In this document: piece after piece, positions 34,433 to 43,213 of the stretch
How the letters are laid out: each line of letters begins with the position of its first letter
Position numbering within the stretch: position 1 is the stretch's first letter
From: an uncultured Clostridia bacterium
GTDB lineage: Bacteria; Bacillota; Clostridia; TANB77; CAG-465
Length of the DNA: 64,000 nt
Reading direction: 5' to 3'
Assembly (NCBI GenBank): GCA_934130595.1
Contig: CAKOYF010000002.1
Coordinates: 116,556 to 180,555, forward strand
The notes under the pieces: generated by a model
What the model was told of the DNA's origin: nothing
The model's database searches: none
What the model saw: the letters and a program-made list of their open reading frames with translations, nothing else
Program-made: the position numbers and the translations under genes

Positions 34433-35305
34433 ATGAAGAAAGTAGGAATAAGATTTAAAAGAACAGGCAAGCTTTCTTTTTACATAACAGAAAATGATGA
34501 TATTAAAGTATCTGACAGTGTTGTTGTAGATACAGAAAAGGGTGAAGAAATAGGCATTGTTGCTAAAGTAGAAGAGCCAGAAGAAAATGAAGAACTAGTA
34601 ACTGTAAAAAGAATGGCTACAGAAGAAGATTTTGAAAATCAAAAAGAAATGAAAGAAAAAGCAAAAGATGCATTAGCTTTTTGTAAAGAACAAGCCAAAA
34701 AACTTGAACTAGATATGAAACTATTAACTGCTGAATATACTTTAGATGGAACAAAATTAACAATATATTTTGTATCAGAAGATAGGGTAGATTTTAGAGA
34801 ATTAGTTAAAATTATTGCATCAAAATATAGAGCAAGAATTGAATTAAGACAAGTAGGACCTAGAGATGAAGTAAGAGAATATCCAACATTAGGAATGTGT
34901 GGAAGAGAAGTTTGTTGTAGAACACATTTACAAGATTTTGACCCTGTAACAATAAAAATGGCAAAGGAGCAAGGACTACAAATAAACATGTCTAAGTTAT
35001 CTGGCGCATGTGGAAAGCTAATGTGTTGTCTAAGATATGAAGAAGAACTTTATAAAGAAAACTTAAAGAAGCTTCCAAAAGTTGGTGAAATAGTAAGAGT
35101 TAAAGGCGAAAAGGAAAGAGGCAAAGTAACAGCAGTAGACATTTTAAATCTTAATGTAAAAGTAAGATTTGGAATAGATGATGAAGATGAAGAAAGATAT
35201 GAAACATATCCAGTCGATAAAATAAAATGGATGCCAAAACAACCTAAAAAAGAAGAAAAAATAGAGATAGAAATTGAAACAAATGATGAAGAAATAATTG
35301 AGTAA
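34433..35305 (+). CDS. ricT: RicT/YaaT, PSP1-domain protein
   Basis: 290 residues. PSP1 domain with VGIRFKRTGKLSFY, DFRELVKIIASKYRARIELRQVGPRDE, and the two cysteine motifs CGREVCCRTHL and CGKLMCCLRYE. These Cys ligate an Fe-S cluster in the B. subtilis RicA-RicF-RicT complex, which affects RNase Y-dependent mRNA maturation and entry into sporulation. It follows holB without a gap, the classical holB-yaaT order of Firmicutes. A Lys/Glu-rich tail ends the protein. Confidence 0.96.
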   Translation: MKKVGIRFKRTGKLSFYITENDDIKVSDSVVVDTEKGEEIGIVAKVEEPEENEELVTVKRMATEEDFENQKEMKEKAKDALAFCKEQAKKLELDMKLLTAEYTLDGTKLTIYFVSEDRVDFRELVKIIASKYRARIELRQVGPRDEVREYPTLGMCGREVCCRTHLQDFDPVTIKMAKEQGLQINMSKLSGACGKLMCCLRYEEELYKENLKKLPKVGEIVRVKGEKERGKVTAVDILNLNVKVRFGIDDEDEERYETYPVDKIKWMPKQPKKEEKIEIEIETNDEEIIE

Positions 35306-35328
35306 CTTATTAGGAGGTGAATACAAAA

Positions 35329-35505
35329 ATGAGATATAAAATAGAAGATAGCTGTATAGCTTGTGGAGCATGTGAAATGAATTGTCCAGTAGGTGCAATT
35401 TCAATGGGAGACGGAAAATACGAGATTGATCCAGAAAAATGTATCGGTTGTGGTACATGTGCATCAATATGCCCAATGGGAGCTCCAGTAGAAGAAGCAG
35501 AATAA
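35329..35505 (+). CDS. 2[4Fe-4S] ferredoxin
   Basis: 58 residues with two CX2CX2CX3C(P) motifs: CIACGACEMNCP and CIGCGTCASICP, in the bacterial-type ferredoxin fold. A small electron carrier in the cytoplasm. The start is ATG 35329, 7 bp after AGGAGGTGA; the in-frame GTG at 35317 is inside that ribosome site. It closes the acpS-metG-lepB-holB-ricT run. Confidence 0.96.
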   Translation: MRYKIEDSCIACGACEMNCPVGAISMGDGKYEIDPEKCIGCGTCASICPMGAPVEEAE

Positions 35506-35523
35506 TATTTTGGTAAAAATTGA

Positions 35524-35554
35524 AGATAGAGTCATAAAGCTCTATCTTTTTTTT
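35524..35554 (+). terminator. Intrinsic terminator after ferredoxin
   Basis: AGATAGAG / CTCTATCT stem with T8. Confidence 0.88.
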
Positions 35555-35600
35555 AATATATATGATATATATATTAATGAAAGGAATAAGATGTGATAAT

Positions 35601-36605
35601 ATGAAAGCAGAAGAATTAAATAGTTATAGAGATAATGATGGATATATAGATTATAGTAAATTTGAAAAAGAAAAAGGAAATGGATTAGAAATAATAGAAG
35701 AAGATAGAGGATCTGGCTCAAGAGATAAAAAATGGGTAACTTTTGAAGATAGAAGAGTTATGCTAAGAAATGATCAATTTGAAAAAGATGGTGCAAAATT
35801 TACTACATATCAAGAACTTATTTTTGAAGAGCTTGCAAAACAAGTAAATGTTCCAACAGCACACTATGATTTAATTAAAAGAGATGGAAAAAAAGGTGTT
35901 CTTACATATAATGTTGTAGATCAAGAAGAAAACAAAGGATTATCTATGTATTCCTTAGCAGATTTTATGGGAGAAATAGGAATTAAAAATCAAAACTTTA
36001 ATTACAATATTACAGATGCCTATGATGCTATAAAAAACTATTGTAAAAAAATGAATATAGATAAAGAGCAATATTCTAAGGCAATGGTGGATTTTACTAA
36101 GATGCAAGTTTTAGACTTGTTTTTGAGTTCTACAGATAGACATCCAGAAAACATTTCATTTTTATATGGAGTAGATGAAAAAACCAATAAAACAGTTTTT
36201 AAATTTTCACCACTTTATGATAATGAATTATCTTGTGGATCAGATTTAAAAGAAGATGAAATGGATAGAAGTATTTTAGATTTTAGAGATGCTAAAACAT
36301 TTGCAGATTTGCAACTTACATGTGCAACTGTTCCAAGAGAAAAAATGCCACCTGAGTTAAGAAAGAGTAAGGATGATAATCCAAATTCACAATTGTTGAA
36401 ATATTGTATGGAGATAGATGAGGATGTAGAGGATTTTGTTGGTGAATGTTTAGATAATTTAAATCCTATTCAAGCTGTAAGAAGTGTTGAAGAGAGAATT
36501 AATACTAAATTACCACAAACATATGTAGATTTTTTACTTACAAATTGCAAACAAAAACAGAATGAAATGAGTAAAATTGTAGATGAATTTTACCAAATTA
36601 TATAA
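35601..36605 (+). CDS. HipA/HipT-like kinase
   Basis: About 334 residues, soluble. A Gly/Ser-rich element (DRGSGSRDKKWV) precedes RRVMLRND, TYQELIFEELAKQVNVPTAHYDL and KGVLTYNVV, the N-lobe order of HipA kinases. LDLFLSSTDRHPENISFL supplies the catalytic DRHxxN loop, and FSPLYDNELSCGS the metal-binding DN motif. HipA-type kinases phosphorylate protein targets such as aminoacyl-tRNA synthetases; here the target is unknown. The HipA N-terminal subdomain is missing from the chain, as in HipT, and a small protein resembling it is encoded 16 bp downstream. The start at 35601 follows GTGATAAT; starts further upstream are possible. Confidence 0.82.
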   Translation: MKAEELNSYRDNDGYIDYSKFEKEKGNGLEIIEEDRGSGSRDKKWVTFEDRRVMLRNDQFEKDGAKFTTYQELIFEELAKQVNVPTAHYDLIKRDGKKGVLTYNVVDQEENKGLSMYSLADFMGEIGIKNQNFNYNITDAYDAIKNYCKKMNIDKEQYSKAMVDFTKMQVLDLFLSSTDRHPENISFLYGVDEKTNKTVFKFSPLYDNELSCGSDLKEDEMDRSILDFRDAKTFADLQLTCATVPREKMPPELRKSKDDNPNSQLLKYCMEIDEDVEDFVGECLDNLNPIQAVRSVEERINTKLPQTYVDFLLTNCKQKQNEMSKIVDEFYQII

Positions 36606-36621
36606 GTATGGAGGAACCAAA

Positions 36622-36933
36622 ATGAAAATAAGAGTTTATTGGAAAGATATAGAGTTTTTAGAAGTAGAAAAGAAAAATGAGTTATATTTTTCAAAAATAA
36701 ATGTGGAAAATTATGATAAAGTTGTATCTCAAGGCTGTCCTGTAGCTTTTTTAGATAATATAAAAGTAATAGATGATGAATTACCAAATATAATTGTAAA
36801 TAGACTACCTAGAGCTAATTTTCTTATAGATAAAGTTAATAAAGGTGGAGATTTAGAGCAAAGTATAATAGAATACATTAATAAAACAAAATGTAAAAGA
36901 GTAACAGATTATATCACATTAGATATAGTTTAA
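36622..36933 (+). CDS. HipS-like small partner of the kinase
   Basis: 103 residues from ATG 36622 behind GGAGG. The pattern RVYWKDIEFLEV, ELYFSKINVENY, GCPVAFL, DELPNIIVNRLP matches, in order, the N-terminal subdomain 1 of HipA (V-W, F-Y, P-L-S-L, N-LLP). In HipBST systems that subdomain is a separate antitoxin, HipS. It is a clear paralogue of the protein at 38624-38941. The order kinase then small protein is the reverse of HipS-HipT. The link to HipS is by pattern and neighbourhood only. Confidence 0.72.
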   Translation: MKIRVYWKDIEFLEVEKKNELYFSKINVENYDKVVSQGCPVAFLDNIKVIDDELPNIIVNRLPRANFLIDKVNKGGDLEQSIIEYINKTKCKRVTDYITLDIV

Positions 36934-36967
36934 AATTTACATTAATATAAATTATACAAAAAAATAA

Positions 36968-37020
36968 GGTGCACCCTAAATGCTAAATAAAAAGTTGTCA
37001 GCATTTGGGTGCATATTTTA
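36968..37020 (+). terminator. Intrinsic terminator after the first kinase pair
   Basis: TGCACCC.AAATGCT / AGCATTT.GGGTGCA stem with a 15-base loop followed by TTTTATTT. Confidence 0.78.
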
Positions 37021-37096
37021 TTTATAAAAGTTAAGATATATGTAAATATAATATAGCAGTATTATTTAAATTAAATCAAAAATATCCACTATAAAG

Positions 37097-37125
37097 TTGA
37101 CATAACCATCAAAAAATGTTATAAT
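37097..37125 (+). promoter_or_regulatory. SigA promoter of the 78-residue gene
   Basis: TTGACA 37097-37102, 17-bp spacer, TATAAT 37120-37125: full consensus, so strong expression is expected. Confidence 0.88.
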
Positions 37126-37185
37126 TAATAAGACACAATATGATAAATAATACCTGATGTAAATAGATTAGGGGGAGGGATTGAA

Positions 37186-37422
37186 ATGAAAAAACAACTT
37201 CTATGGAAAGGCCACGCAATAGCGGAAATCTCTACAAATGAAAAAGGTGAGATGTTGTTGTATAATCCTGATATAGCAAAAATAAATATGCTAGGTAAAC
37301 AAGGATTGCCAACAACATTAGTTATAGATGATAATACAATGACAGAATACATCAAAAGAAGAATTACATTAAATTCAAAAAATAATTCTGTCACTGTGAC
37401 AGATGGCTTTTCTGTAAAATGA
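37186..37422 (+). CDS. Small HipS-like or HipA-N-like protein, single
   Basis: 78 residues, behind an unusually long GGGGGAGGG ribosome site. QLLWKGHAIAEIS, GEMLLYNPDIA, GLPTTLVID and YIKRRI align in order with the neighbouring HipS-like proteins, though less clearly. It stands alone between its own consensus promoter and a terminator, in the middle of the kinase array. It could be a third partner protein or an unrelated small beta protein; this is a tentative call. Confidence 0.6.
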   Translation: MKKQLLWKGHAIAEISTNEKGEMLLYNPDIAKINMLGKQGLPTTLVIDDNTMTEYIKRRITLNSKNNSVTVTDGFSVK

Positions 37423-37428
37423 TATAAA

Positions 37429-37460
37429 GGGGACTTAAATAGTCTCCTTTATTTTTTTTA
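37429..37460 (+). terminator. Intrinsic terminator of the 78-residue gene
   Basis: AAAGGGGAC / GTCTCCTTT stem followed by a T-run. Confidence 0.8.
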
Positions 37461-37598
37461 TAAAAAAATATCATCCTAAAACCTAGTATATATAAGGGTT
37501 GCAGAATTTACTGCAAAAAGCTACATGTAAAATGGCCTTTTTTTATTACCGGATTTTAAAAATCTGTAGTATATATATATATGCGAGGTGATTAAAAA

Positions 37599-38624
37599 AT
37601 GAAAGAAAATATAGAAGACTACAGAAGAGATGGAATAATTAATTTAGATGAATATTTCCTAAATAATCCATCACAATTTACGTATCCATATTTTATTGAA
37701 GGGTACAATGGAAGAAACTTTTGGACAAAAGTTGGAAGGGAGGATACAGAAAAATTTATATATGTTAAACCAAAAGAAAAAAATAACTATCTAGAAAACG
37801 ACTATAATGTTTATTCTAGACTACTTTATGAAGAACTAATGAAACAAGTAGGGATAGATACAGTAAGTTCGGATATAGCCCAATATGACGGAAATCTAGC
37901 TACAATATCTAATAATATATTAGAAAAGTGTTCATATGATGAGTTCATTATAACAGCATCTGAACTTATAGAAAGTAAAAGATATCCAATAGAAGATGAA
38001 GAATATAATATAGAAGATTTATTTGATTCTATTCATGAATACTGTTTAGCTGAAGATATTGATGAAGAAGTAGAGAAAAAATGTATAAGTGACATTCAAA
38101 AAGTATGTATTGCAGATATATTTTCAATATCTACAGATAGAAAAGTAACAGATTTAGATTTTATAGTTGGAAAAAATGAAAATGGTGAAGATGTATTAAG
38201 ACTTGCACCACTATCACATAACACATATTGTTTAGGTTCAAATTTTTCAGAAGATGAAATATATGATATGTTAGAAAATGATGATATGCTTGCTGATAGG
38301 GTAGGCCTTTGCTATAGTGATGCAGGAGTACCAGAATTTAAAAGAGAATACGATTATCCATATTGGGAAGACTCATTATATTATTTTATAGATGAAGATA
38401 ATGAAAATTTGGCTTTTGCAAGAAAATGTGCAAATAGTATGAATATTGATTTAGCTATAAAAAATGTAGAAAACAAAATTAAAGATAAAATTCCTGCAGA
38501 ATATAAAGAGTTTGCAAGAGTAGCTTGGGATAATAGATTACAAAATCTTTGTGAATGCATAGGGCTAGATTATTATAAAGTTATGGATAATAAATACTAT
38601 AAAGAAGAAATGGAGGAGATATAA
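37599..38624 (+). CDS. Degenerate HipA/HipT-like protein, predicted pseudokinase
   Basis: 341 residues with the same order of elements as the 35601 kinase: KFIYVKPKEK, YSRLLYEELMKQVGIDTVSSDI, then CIADIFSISTDRKVTDLDFIVG and RLAPLSHNTYCLGS. Against DRHPEN and PLYDNE of the first kinase, His of DRH is Lys, the loop Asn is Asp, and the metal-binding Asp is His. It therefore lacks key phosphotransfer residues, although the Lys in YVKP is kept. The start is behind GAGGTGA. Its partner gene overlaps its stop by one base. Possibly a regulatory or decoy kinase; inference only. Confidence 0.75.
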   Translation: MKENIEDYRRDGIINLDEYFLNNPSQFTYPYFIEGYNGRNFWTKVGREDTEKFIYVKPKEKNNYLENDYNVYSRLLYEELMKQVGIDTVSSDIAQYDGNLATISNNILEKCSYDEFIITASELIESKRYPIEDEEYNIEDLFDSIHEYCLAEDIDEEVEKKCISDIQKVCIADIFSISTDRKVTDLDFIVGKNENGEDVLRLAPLSHNTYCLGSNFSEDEIYDMLENDDMLADRVGLCYSDAGVPEFKREYDYPYWEDSLYYFIDEDNENLAFARKCANSMNIDLAIKNVENKIKDKIPAEYKEFARVAWDNRLQNLCECIGLDYYKVMDNKYYKEEMEEI

Positions 38625-38941
38625 TGTCTATAGAAGTATTATGGGATGAATTGAATATATTAACAATAGAGAAAAAAGATAATTTATATTTTTCATATGT
38701 AGATACAGAAAATTTAGTACAAGCTAGAAAGAGTGGATTTCCAATATTCTTTTTAAAGCAAATAAGTGTTGTATCAGATGAATTACCAGCAATAGTTAAA
38801 CATAGAATACCAAGCTTTGAGAGTATTAATAAGAAAATAAATTTAAAAGAAAAGACTATGGAAACTATAATAGAGTATATAAATGAAACAAAATGTAAGA
38901 GACCTACAGATAAATTTAGTATAAAAATAGAGATTAACTAA
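38624..38941 (+). CDS. HipS-like small partner of the pseudokinase
   Basis: 105 residues; VLWDELNILTIEK, LYFSYVDTENL, SGFPIFFLKQ, DELPAIVKHRIPS and a C-terminal EYINETKCKRPTD correspond line by line to the protein at 36622-36933 (EYINKTKCKRVTD). Its ATG overlaps the pseudokinase stop (TAATG), so the two are translated together, supporting a physical complex. Relationship to HipS is by pattern only. Confidence 0.73.
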   Translation: MSIEVLWDELNILTIEKKDNLYFSYVDTENLVQARKSGFPIFFLKQISVVSDELPAIVKHRIPSFESINKKINLKEKTMETIIEYINETKCKRPTDKFSIKIEIN

Positions 38942-38944
38942 AAA

Positions 38945-38975
38945 AATAAAAGCCAGATTTTTTCTGGCTTTTACT
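38945..38975. terminator. Bidirectional terminator
   Basis: AAAAGCCAG / CTGGCTTTT with a 6-base loop between convergent genes. Confidence 0.85.
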
Positions 38976-39920
38976 TTATCTTCTTTTTCCTGTATTTGGA
39001 TTTTCAATCCAATCGTCTGGCTTGTTTTTAGTATCACTATTAACTACTTTAAAAGTAGTTGTTTTTCCTTTTTCTTTTACTAAGTTACCAGCTTTATCTT
39101 TAGCAGTTTTATCTGCTATTTCAATCCATTTTAATCCACCAAGATTTCCTTGGATGTTAGATAATGTTACTTTTCTTGAATTTCCATCACCAGATATGTT
39201 TATATCTGCTTTGAAACCATAAAGAGTAATATCGTTATTATTTAAAGTTATTTCTCCCATTTCAGTTTCATCTTTGTAAGAGATTTCAAAAGATATTTCT
39301 TTACCAATTTGAGTTACTTTTTCAGATAATTCACCTATTTCCATAGTTGGGGCTGTTTCATCTTTTTTCTCTTCTGGATCTTCATTATTTGGGTTATCAT
39401 TGTTATTTTCAGTGTTGTTTGTGTTAGGTGGAAGGTAGTTATTATTGTTATTCCAATTATTGTTGTTATTATTGTCATTACCTGGTTGTGGATTTGGTGC
39501 AGGATTGTTATTTTGTGTAGCTACTATTGTGAAAGATGAAGATGTAATATTCATTTCTCTTGATCCACCTTTTTCATTACTAGCAACGCCACCAGCTATA
39601 TAGCTAATATATCCAGTAGCACCAACACTACCTTGAATGTTACTTAATACTATTGTTCTTTGGTTATTTCCAGATCCCTCTACACTTATATTAGCAGAAA
39701 CTCCGCCACCAAGTCTAATATGTGATGCATTTAAAGTAACACTTGTAGCATTATTATATATATTTACATTATATCTAATTGTTCCACCAACTTCTACAGT
39801 ACCTGAACTTGGTGCGCCAATAGCAAGTCTTGGTATTGATGCGGCAACAACAAAATTAGAACATGTGCATACAAAAACCATAACAAGCACCATACAAAAG
39901 TATATAATTTTCTTATTCAT
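38976..39920 (-). CDS. Secreted protein with two Ig-like repeats and Asn-rich linker
   Basis: 314 residues. Signal peptide of about 26 residues ending near VVAAS. Two related beta domains: repeat 1 with LSNIQGSVGATGYISYIAGG and repeat 2 with TLSNIQGNLGGLKWIEIADK, separated by a low-complexity Asn/Pro/Gln-rich linker (about 140-195) and an acidic DPEEKKDETAPTMEI stretch. This is the architecture of secreted bacterial Ig-like or cadherin-like adhesins. No sorting signal or membrane anchor is present at the C-terminus, which is basic. Single gene. Confidence 0.85.
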   Translation of the reverse strand: MNKKIIYFCMVLVMVFVCTCSNFVVAASIPRLAIGAPSSGTVEVGGTIRYNVNIYNNATSVTLNASHIRLGGGVSANISVEGSGNNQRTIVLSNIQGSVGATGYISYIAGGVASNEKGGSREMNITSSSFTIVATQNNNPAPNPQPGNDNNNNNNWNNNNNYLPPNTNNTENNNDNPNNEDPEEKKDETAPTMEIGELSEKVTQIGKEISFEISYKDETEMGEITLNNNDITLYGFKADINISGDGNSRKVTLSNIQGNLGGLKWIEIADKTAKDKAGNLVKEKGKTTTFKVVNSDTKNKPDDWIENPNTGKRR

Positions 39921-40016
39921 ATTTTTATCTCCTTAAACTAAGTAGTATTATATCACATTTGAGATATTATACGCAACATAAATTGCTATATTTTAGTATG
40001 TGTTAATATAAAAAAA

Positions 40017-40047
40017 TAAAAGCTAGAATTAAGTATTCTAGCTTTAT
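40017..40047 (-). terminator. Intrinsic terminator of the valS operon
   Basis: AAAGCTAGAAT / ATTCTAGCTTT stem with flanking A/T runs, just beyond the valS stop. Confidence 0.82.
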
Positions 40048-40064
40048 AATTTTTAAAATTATCA

Positions 40065-42686
40065 TTATTTATTTAATTCAGCTAATCTGTTAGTCATTTT
40101 TGAAATTAAATCAGTATATTTTTGTACTTTTTCTTTTTCAGCTTCAATTAAATTGGCTGGAGCTTTACTTACAAATTTTTCATTTGCTAGCATTCCTTGA
40201 GCTCTCTTTAATTCAGATTGTGCTTTTTCCATTTCTTTAGCTAATCTTTCTTTTTCAGCTTCTAAATCTACTAAATCTTCAAAAGGAATGTATAATTCAA
40301 GATTTTTTTGAATTATTGAAATTGCATTATCTGGTATGTTTTCCTTAGTACTTTTTACTATTATTTCATTTGCAAATCCAAGTCTTTCTAAGAAAGCTTT
40401 ACTTTGTTCTATTAAATCTGCATATTCTGTAGTAACAAATATAAGTTTAGATTTTTTAGAAGGATGAACATTCATATTATTACGTACATTACGTATTTCA
40501 GTAATTATTGCTTTTAATAGTTCAATTTCATCTTCTTCTAATTTAAAGTTAAATTTCTTATCATATTGTGGCCATTTAGAAATCATGATACTTTCTTCGT
40601 GACCATATAATTGTGTATATATTTCTTCTGTAACAAATGGCATTATAGGATGAAGTAGTTTTAAACTGTATTCTAGTACTTTGTGAAGAGTAAACATTGC
40701 TTCTTTTTTAGTAGTACAATTTTCATCATATAGACGAGTTTTTACAAGTTCTATGTACCAATCACAGAATTCATTCCATATAAAATCATATATTTTTTGT
40801 GTTGCAACACCTAAGTCATAGTTATCAATATTAATAGCCATTTCTTTAGCTAGAGAATTTACTTTAGATAATATCCATTTATCTTCTGCACATAATTTAG
40901 AATAATCGTAATTTCCATCATAATTTTCAAGGTTCATTATAACAAATTTAGAAGCATTCCATAATTTATTTGCAAAGTTTGATCCTTGTTCTACTTTAGC
41001 AGGAATATATCTAATATCATTTCCAAAGCTTATACCTAATATTAAAGAAAATCTTAAAGCATCTGTACCATATTTTTCAATAACATCTAGTGGATCAACA
41101 CCATTTCCAAGTGTTTTACTCATTTTTCTACCTTGATCATCTCTAACCATACCATGAATTATTACATCTGAGAAAGGTTTTTGACCTACATATTCAAGTC
41201 CAGAGAATATCATTCTTGAAACCCATAATGAGATTATTTCATATCCAGTTACAAGAGTATTAGTTGGATAGAATGTTTTTAAATCTTCAGTTTGATCAGG
41301 CCATCCAAGTGTTGAGAAAGGCCATAATGCAGAACTAAACCAAGTATCTAGAGTATCTGGATCTTGTGTTAAGTGTTCACATCCACATTTTCTACATTTA
41401 GCTGGTTTTTCACTTGCAACATGAATTTCACCACAATCATCGCAATAATATGCTGGAATTCTATGTCCCCAATATAATTGACGTGAAATACACCAATCTT
41501 GTAAATTTTCCATCCAGTTGAAATATGTTTTATCATATTTAGATGGGATAAATCTAACTTCACCATTTTTTACTACTTCAATAGCTGGTTTTGCAAGTTC
41601 ATGCATTTTAACAAACCATTGATCAGATATTGTTGGTTCTATTGTTGTTTTACATCTTTCACATTTTGCTACGTTATGTGTATAATCTTCAATTTTTAAT
41701 AAGTTGCCAGATTCTTTTAATTTATTTACTATTATTTCTCTAGCATCATATGCATTCATTCCTGCAACTTCTGGAATCAAGTCATTCATTATTAAGTTAC
41801 TATCAAATACTTCAACAAATTCTAAGTTGTTTTTTATTCCAGATTGGTAATCGTTTGGATCATGACAAGGTGTTAATTTTACACATCCTGTTCCAAATTC
41901 CATATCAACAAATGGATCTGCAATTATTGGTATTTCTTTGTTCATAATAGGTAAGATACATTTTTTACCAATAAATTTTTTAAATCTATCATCTTTTGGA
42001 TTAACAGCTACACCAGTATCTCCAAGCATAGTTTCAGGTCTAGTAGTAGCAACTACTAAATATTCATCTGAATCTTTAATAGGATATTTTATATACCATA
42101 GGTGAGAAGCTTCTTCTTTGTATTCTACTTCTGCATCAGATATAGATGTTTTACAGTTAGGACACCAGTTAATCATTCTTTTTCCTTTGTAAATATATCC
42201 TTTATCATAAAGTTTTAAAAATACTGTTTCAACAGCTTTAGATAAACCTTCATCTAATGTAAAACGGCTTCTAGACCAATCACAAGAACATCCCATTTTT
42301 CTTTGTTGTTTTTGGATAGTTCCACCATATAATTTAGTCCATTCCCAAGCTTTTTCTAAAAATTGTTCACGAGTTAAATCAGATTTTTTAATACCTTGTT
42401 CACGTAAACTTTGAACAACTTTCATTTCAGTAGAAATTGCAGCATGGTCTGTTCCAGGTAACCATAAAGTATTAAATCCTTGCATTCTTTTATATCTTAT
42501 TAGAAAGTCTTGAATTGATGCATCTAATGCATGCCCCATATGAAGTTTACCTGTAACGTTTGGAGGAGGCATCATAATACAATAACTTTCTTTAGTTTTG
42601 TCCATACTTGGTTTAAAGTATCCTTTTTCCTCCCAGTTTTTATATATTTCGTCTTCTCTTTTTGAATAATTAAAATTATTTTCCAT
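40065..42686 (-). CDS. valS: Valyl-tRNA synthetase
   Basis: 873 residues, the usual length. PPPNVTGKLHMGHAL (HIGH motif), LPGTDHAAI, the CP1 editing domain with TTRPETMLGDTGVAV, GRKMSKTLGNG (KMSKS), zinc-like Cys pairs CPNCK / CRKCGCE, the anticodon-binding domain, and a C-terminal coiled coil (LEAEKERLAKEMEKAQSEL) typical of ValRS. It charges tRNA-Val with editing of threonine. It lies 18 bp downstream of a small membrane protein gene, and both are behind a T-box. Confidence 0.98.
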   Translation of the reverse strand: MENNFNYSKREDEIYKNWEEKGYFKPSMDKTKESYCIMMPPPNVTGKLHMGHALDASIQDFLIRYKRMQGFNTLWLPGTDHAAISTEMKVVQSLREQGIKKSDLTREQFLEKAWEWTKLYGGTIQKQQRKMGCSCDWSRSRFTLDEGLSKAVETVFLKLYDKGYIYKGKRMINWCPNCKTSISDAEVEYKEEASHLWYIKYPIKDSDEYLVVATTRPETMLGDTGVAVNPKDDRFKKFIGKKCILPIMNKEIPIIADPFVDMEFGTGCVKLTPCHDPNDYQSGIKNNLEFVEVFDSNLIMNDLIPEVAGMNAYDAREIIVNKLKESGNLLKIEDYTHNVAKCERCKTTIEPTISDQWFVKMHELAKPAIEVVKNGEVRFIPSKYDKTYFNWMENLQDWCISRQLYWGHRIPAYYCDDCGEIHVASEKPAKCRKCGCEHLTQDPDTLDTWFSSALWPFSTLGWPDQTEDLKTFYPTNTLVTGYEIISLWVSRMIFSGLEYVGQKPFSDVIIHGMVRDDQGRKMSKTLGNGVDPLDVIEKYGTDALRFSLILGISFGNDIRYIPAKVEQGSNFANKLWNASKFVIMNLENYDGNYDYSKLCAEDKWILSKVNSLAKEMAINIDNYDLGVATQKIYDFIWNEFCDWYIELVKTRLYDENCTTKKEAMFTLHKVLEYSLKLLHPIMPFVTEEIYTQLYGHEESIMISKWPQYDKKFNFKLEEDEIELLKAIITEIRNVRNNMNVHPSKKSKLIFVTTEYADLIEQSKAFLERLGFANEIIVKSTKENIPDNAISIIQKNLELYIPFEDLVDLEAEKERLAKEMEKAQSELKRAQGMLANEKFVSKAPANLIEAEKEKVQKYTDLISKMTNRLAELNK

Positions 42687-42704
42687 TTTTTATCTCTCCT
42701 TTTT

Positions 42705-42902
42705 TTATTTTATCAAAATAGTTACAATGTATAAAGATACTATGCTCACGAGTGCGGCTATGACCTTTATTTTATTTACCATTTTATTTTCTAAATCTTT
42801 ACTGTTGTCTATACAGTGAATAACCCATCTAGCATTTAGTACTATTATTACAGATACCAAAAGACAGACGAGAGATATAAATATCCCAAAATCTCTAAGC
42901 AT
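42705..42902 (-). CDS. Small two-span membrane protein, valS operon
   Basis: 65 residues from ATG 42902, with AAAGGAG upstream. Hydrophobic segments at about 5-25 and 46-64 with a charged loop between (HCIDNSKDLENKMVNK). Not recognised. Its position between the T-box and valS means it should rise when charged tRNA-Val is low; it may simply share the leader. An upstream ATG at 42950 lies inside the T-box terminator stem and is not credible. Confidence 0.7.
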   Translation of the reverse strand: MLRDFGIFISLVCLLVSVIIVLNARWVIHCIDNSKDLENKMVNKIKVIAALVSIVSLYIVTILIK

Positions 42903-42945
42903 AATCTCTTTACTCCTTTCAACTAAAAAATAATATAAAAAAACA

Positions 42946-43197
42946 GTCATTAATCCTTAAAACTTTAAGGACGAATGACTGTGATTCGCGGTACCACCTT
43001 AATTCATACGTACGATCGTATGCTCTTAATTAACAGATTTACCGACTGTAACGGAGTATACTTACACATAAAAAACTTCAGTATACCAGCTCCCAAGCTA
43101 CCTTCGGATGCGTTTTTTCTAAAAGACCTCCCAGCCTATTGAGTCTTTCTCTCTTTGAGACAACCTTCATCTTACTCCTCTTGATCATTGCTTTTGA
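42946..43197 (-). promoter_or_regulatory. T-box riboswitch (tRNA-Val sensing)
   Basis: Minus-strand leader with the T-box core AAGGTGGTACCGCG (around 42990-43003), an S-turn type GGAGTAAGAT near 43170, AGAGAG, and a terminator at 42946-42985 (CAGTCATT / AATGACTG) competing with the antiterminator. A GTA triplet (43084-43086) lies where a valine specifier would be expected, but stem I was not folded. Uncharged tRNA-Val binding should allow read-through into the small membrane gene and valS. Confidence 0.93.
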
Positions 43198-43213
43198 ATT
43201 TAAACTTGTTCTA

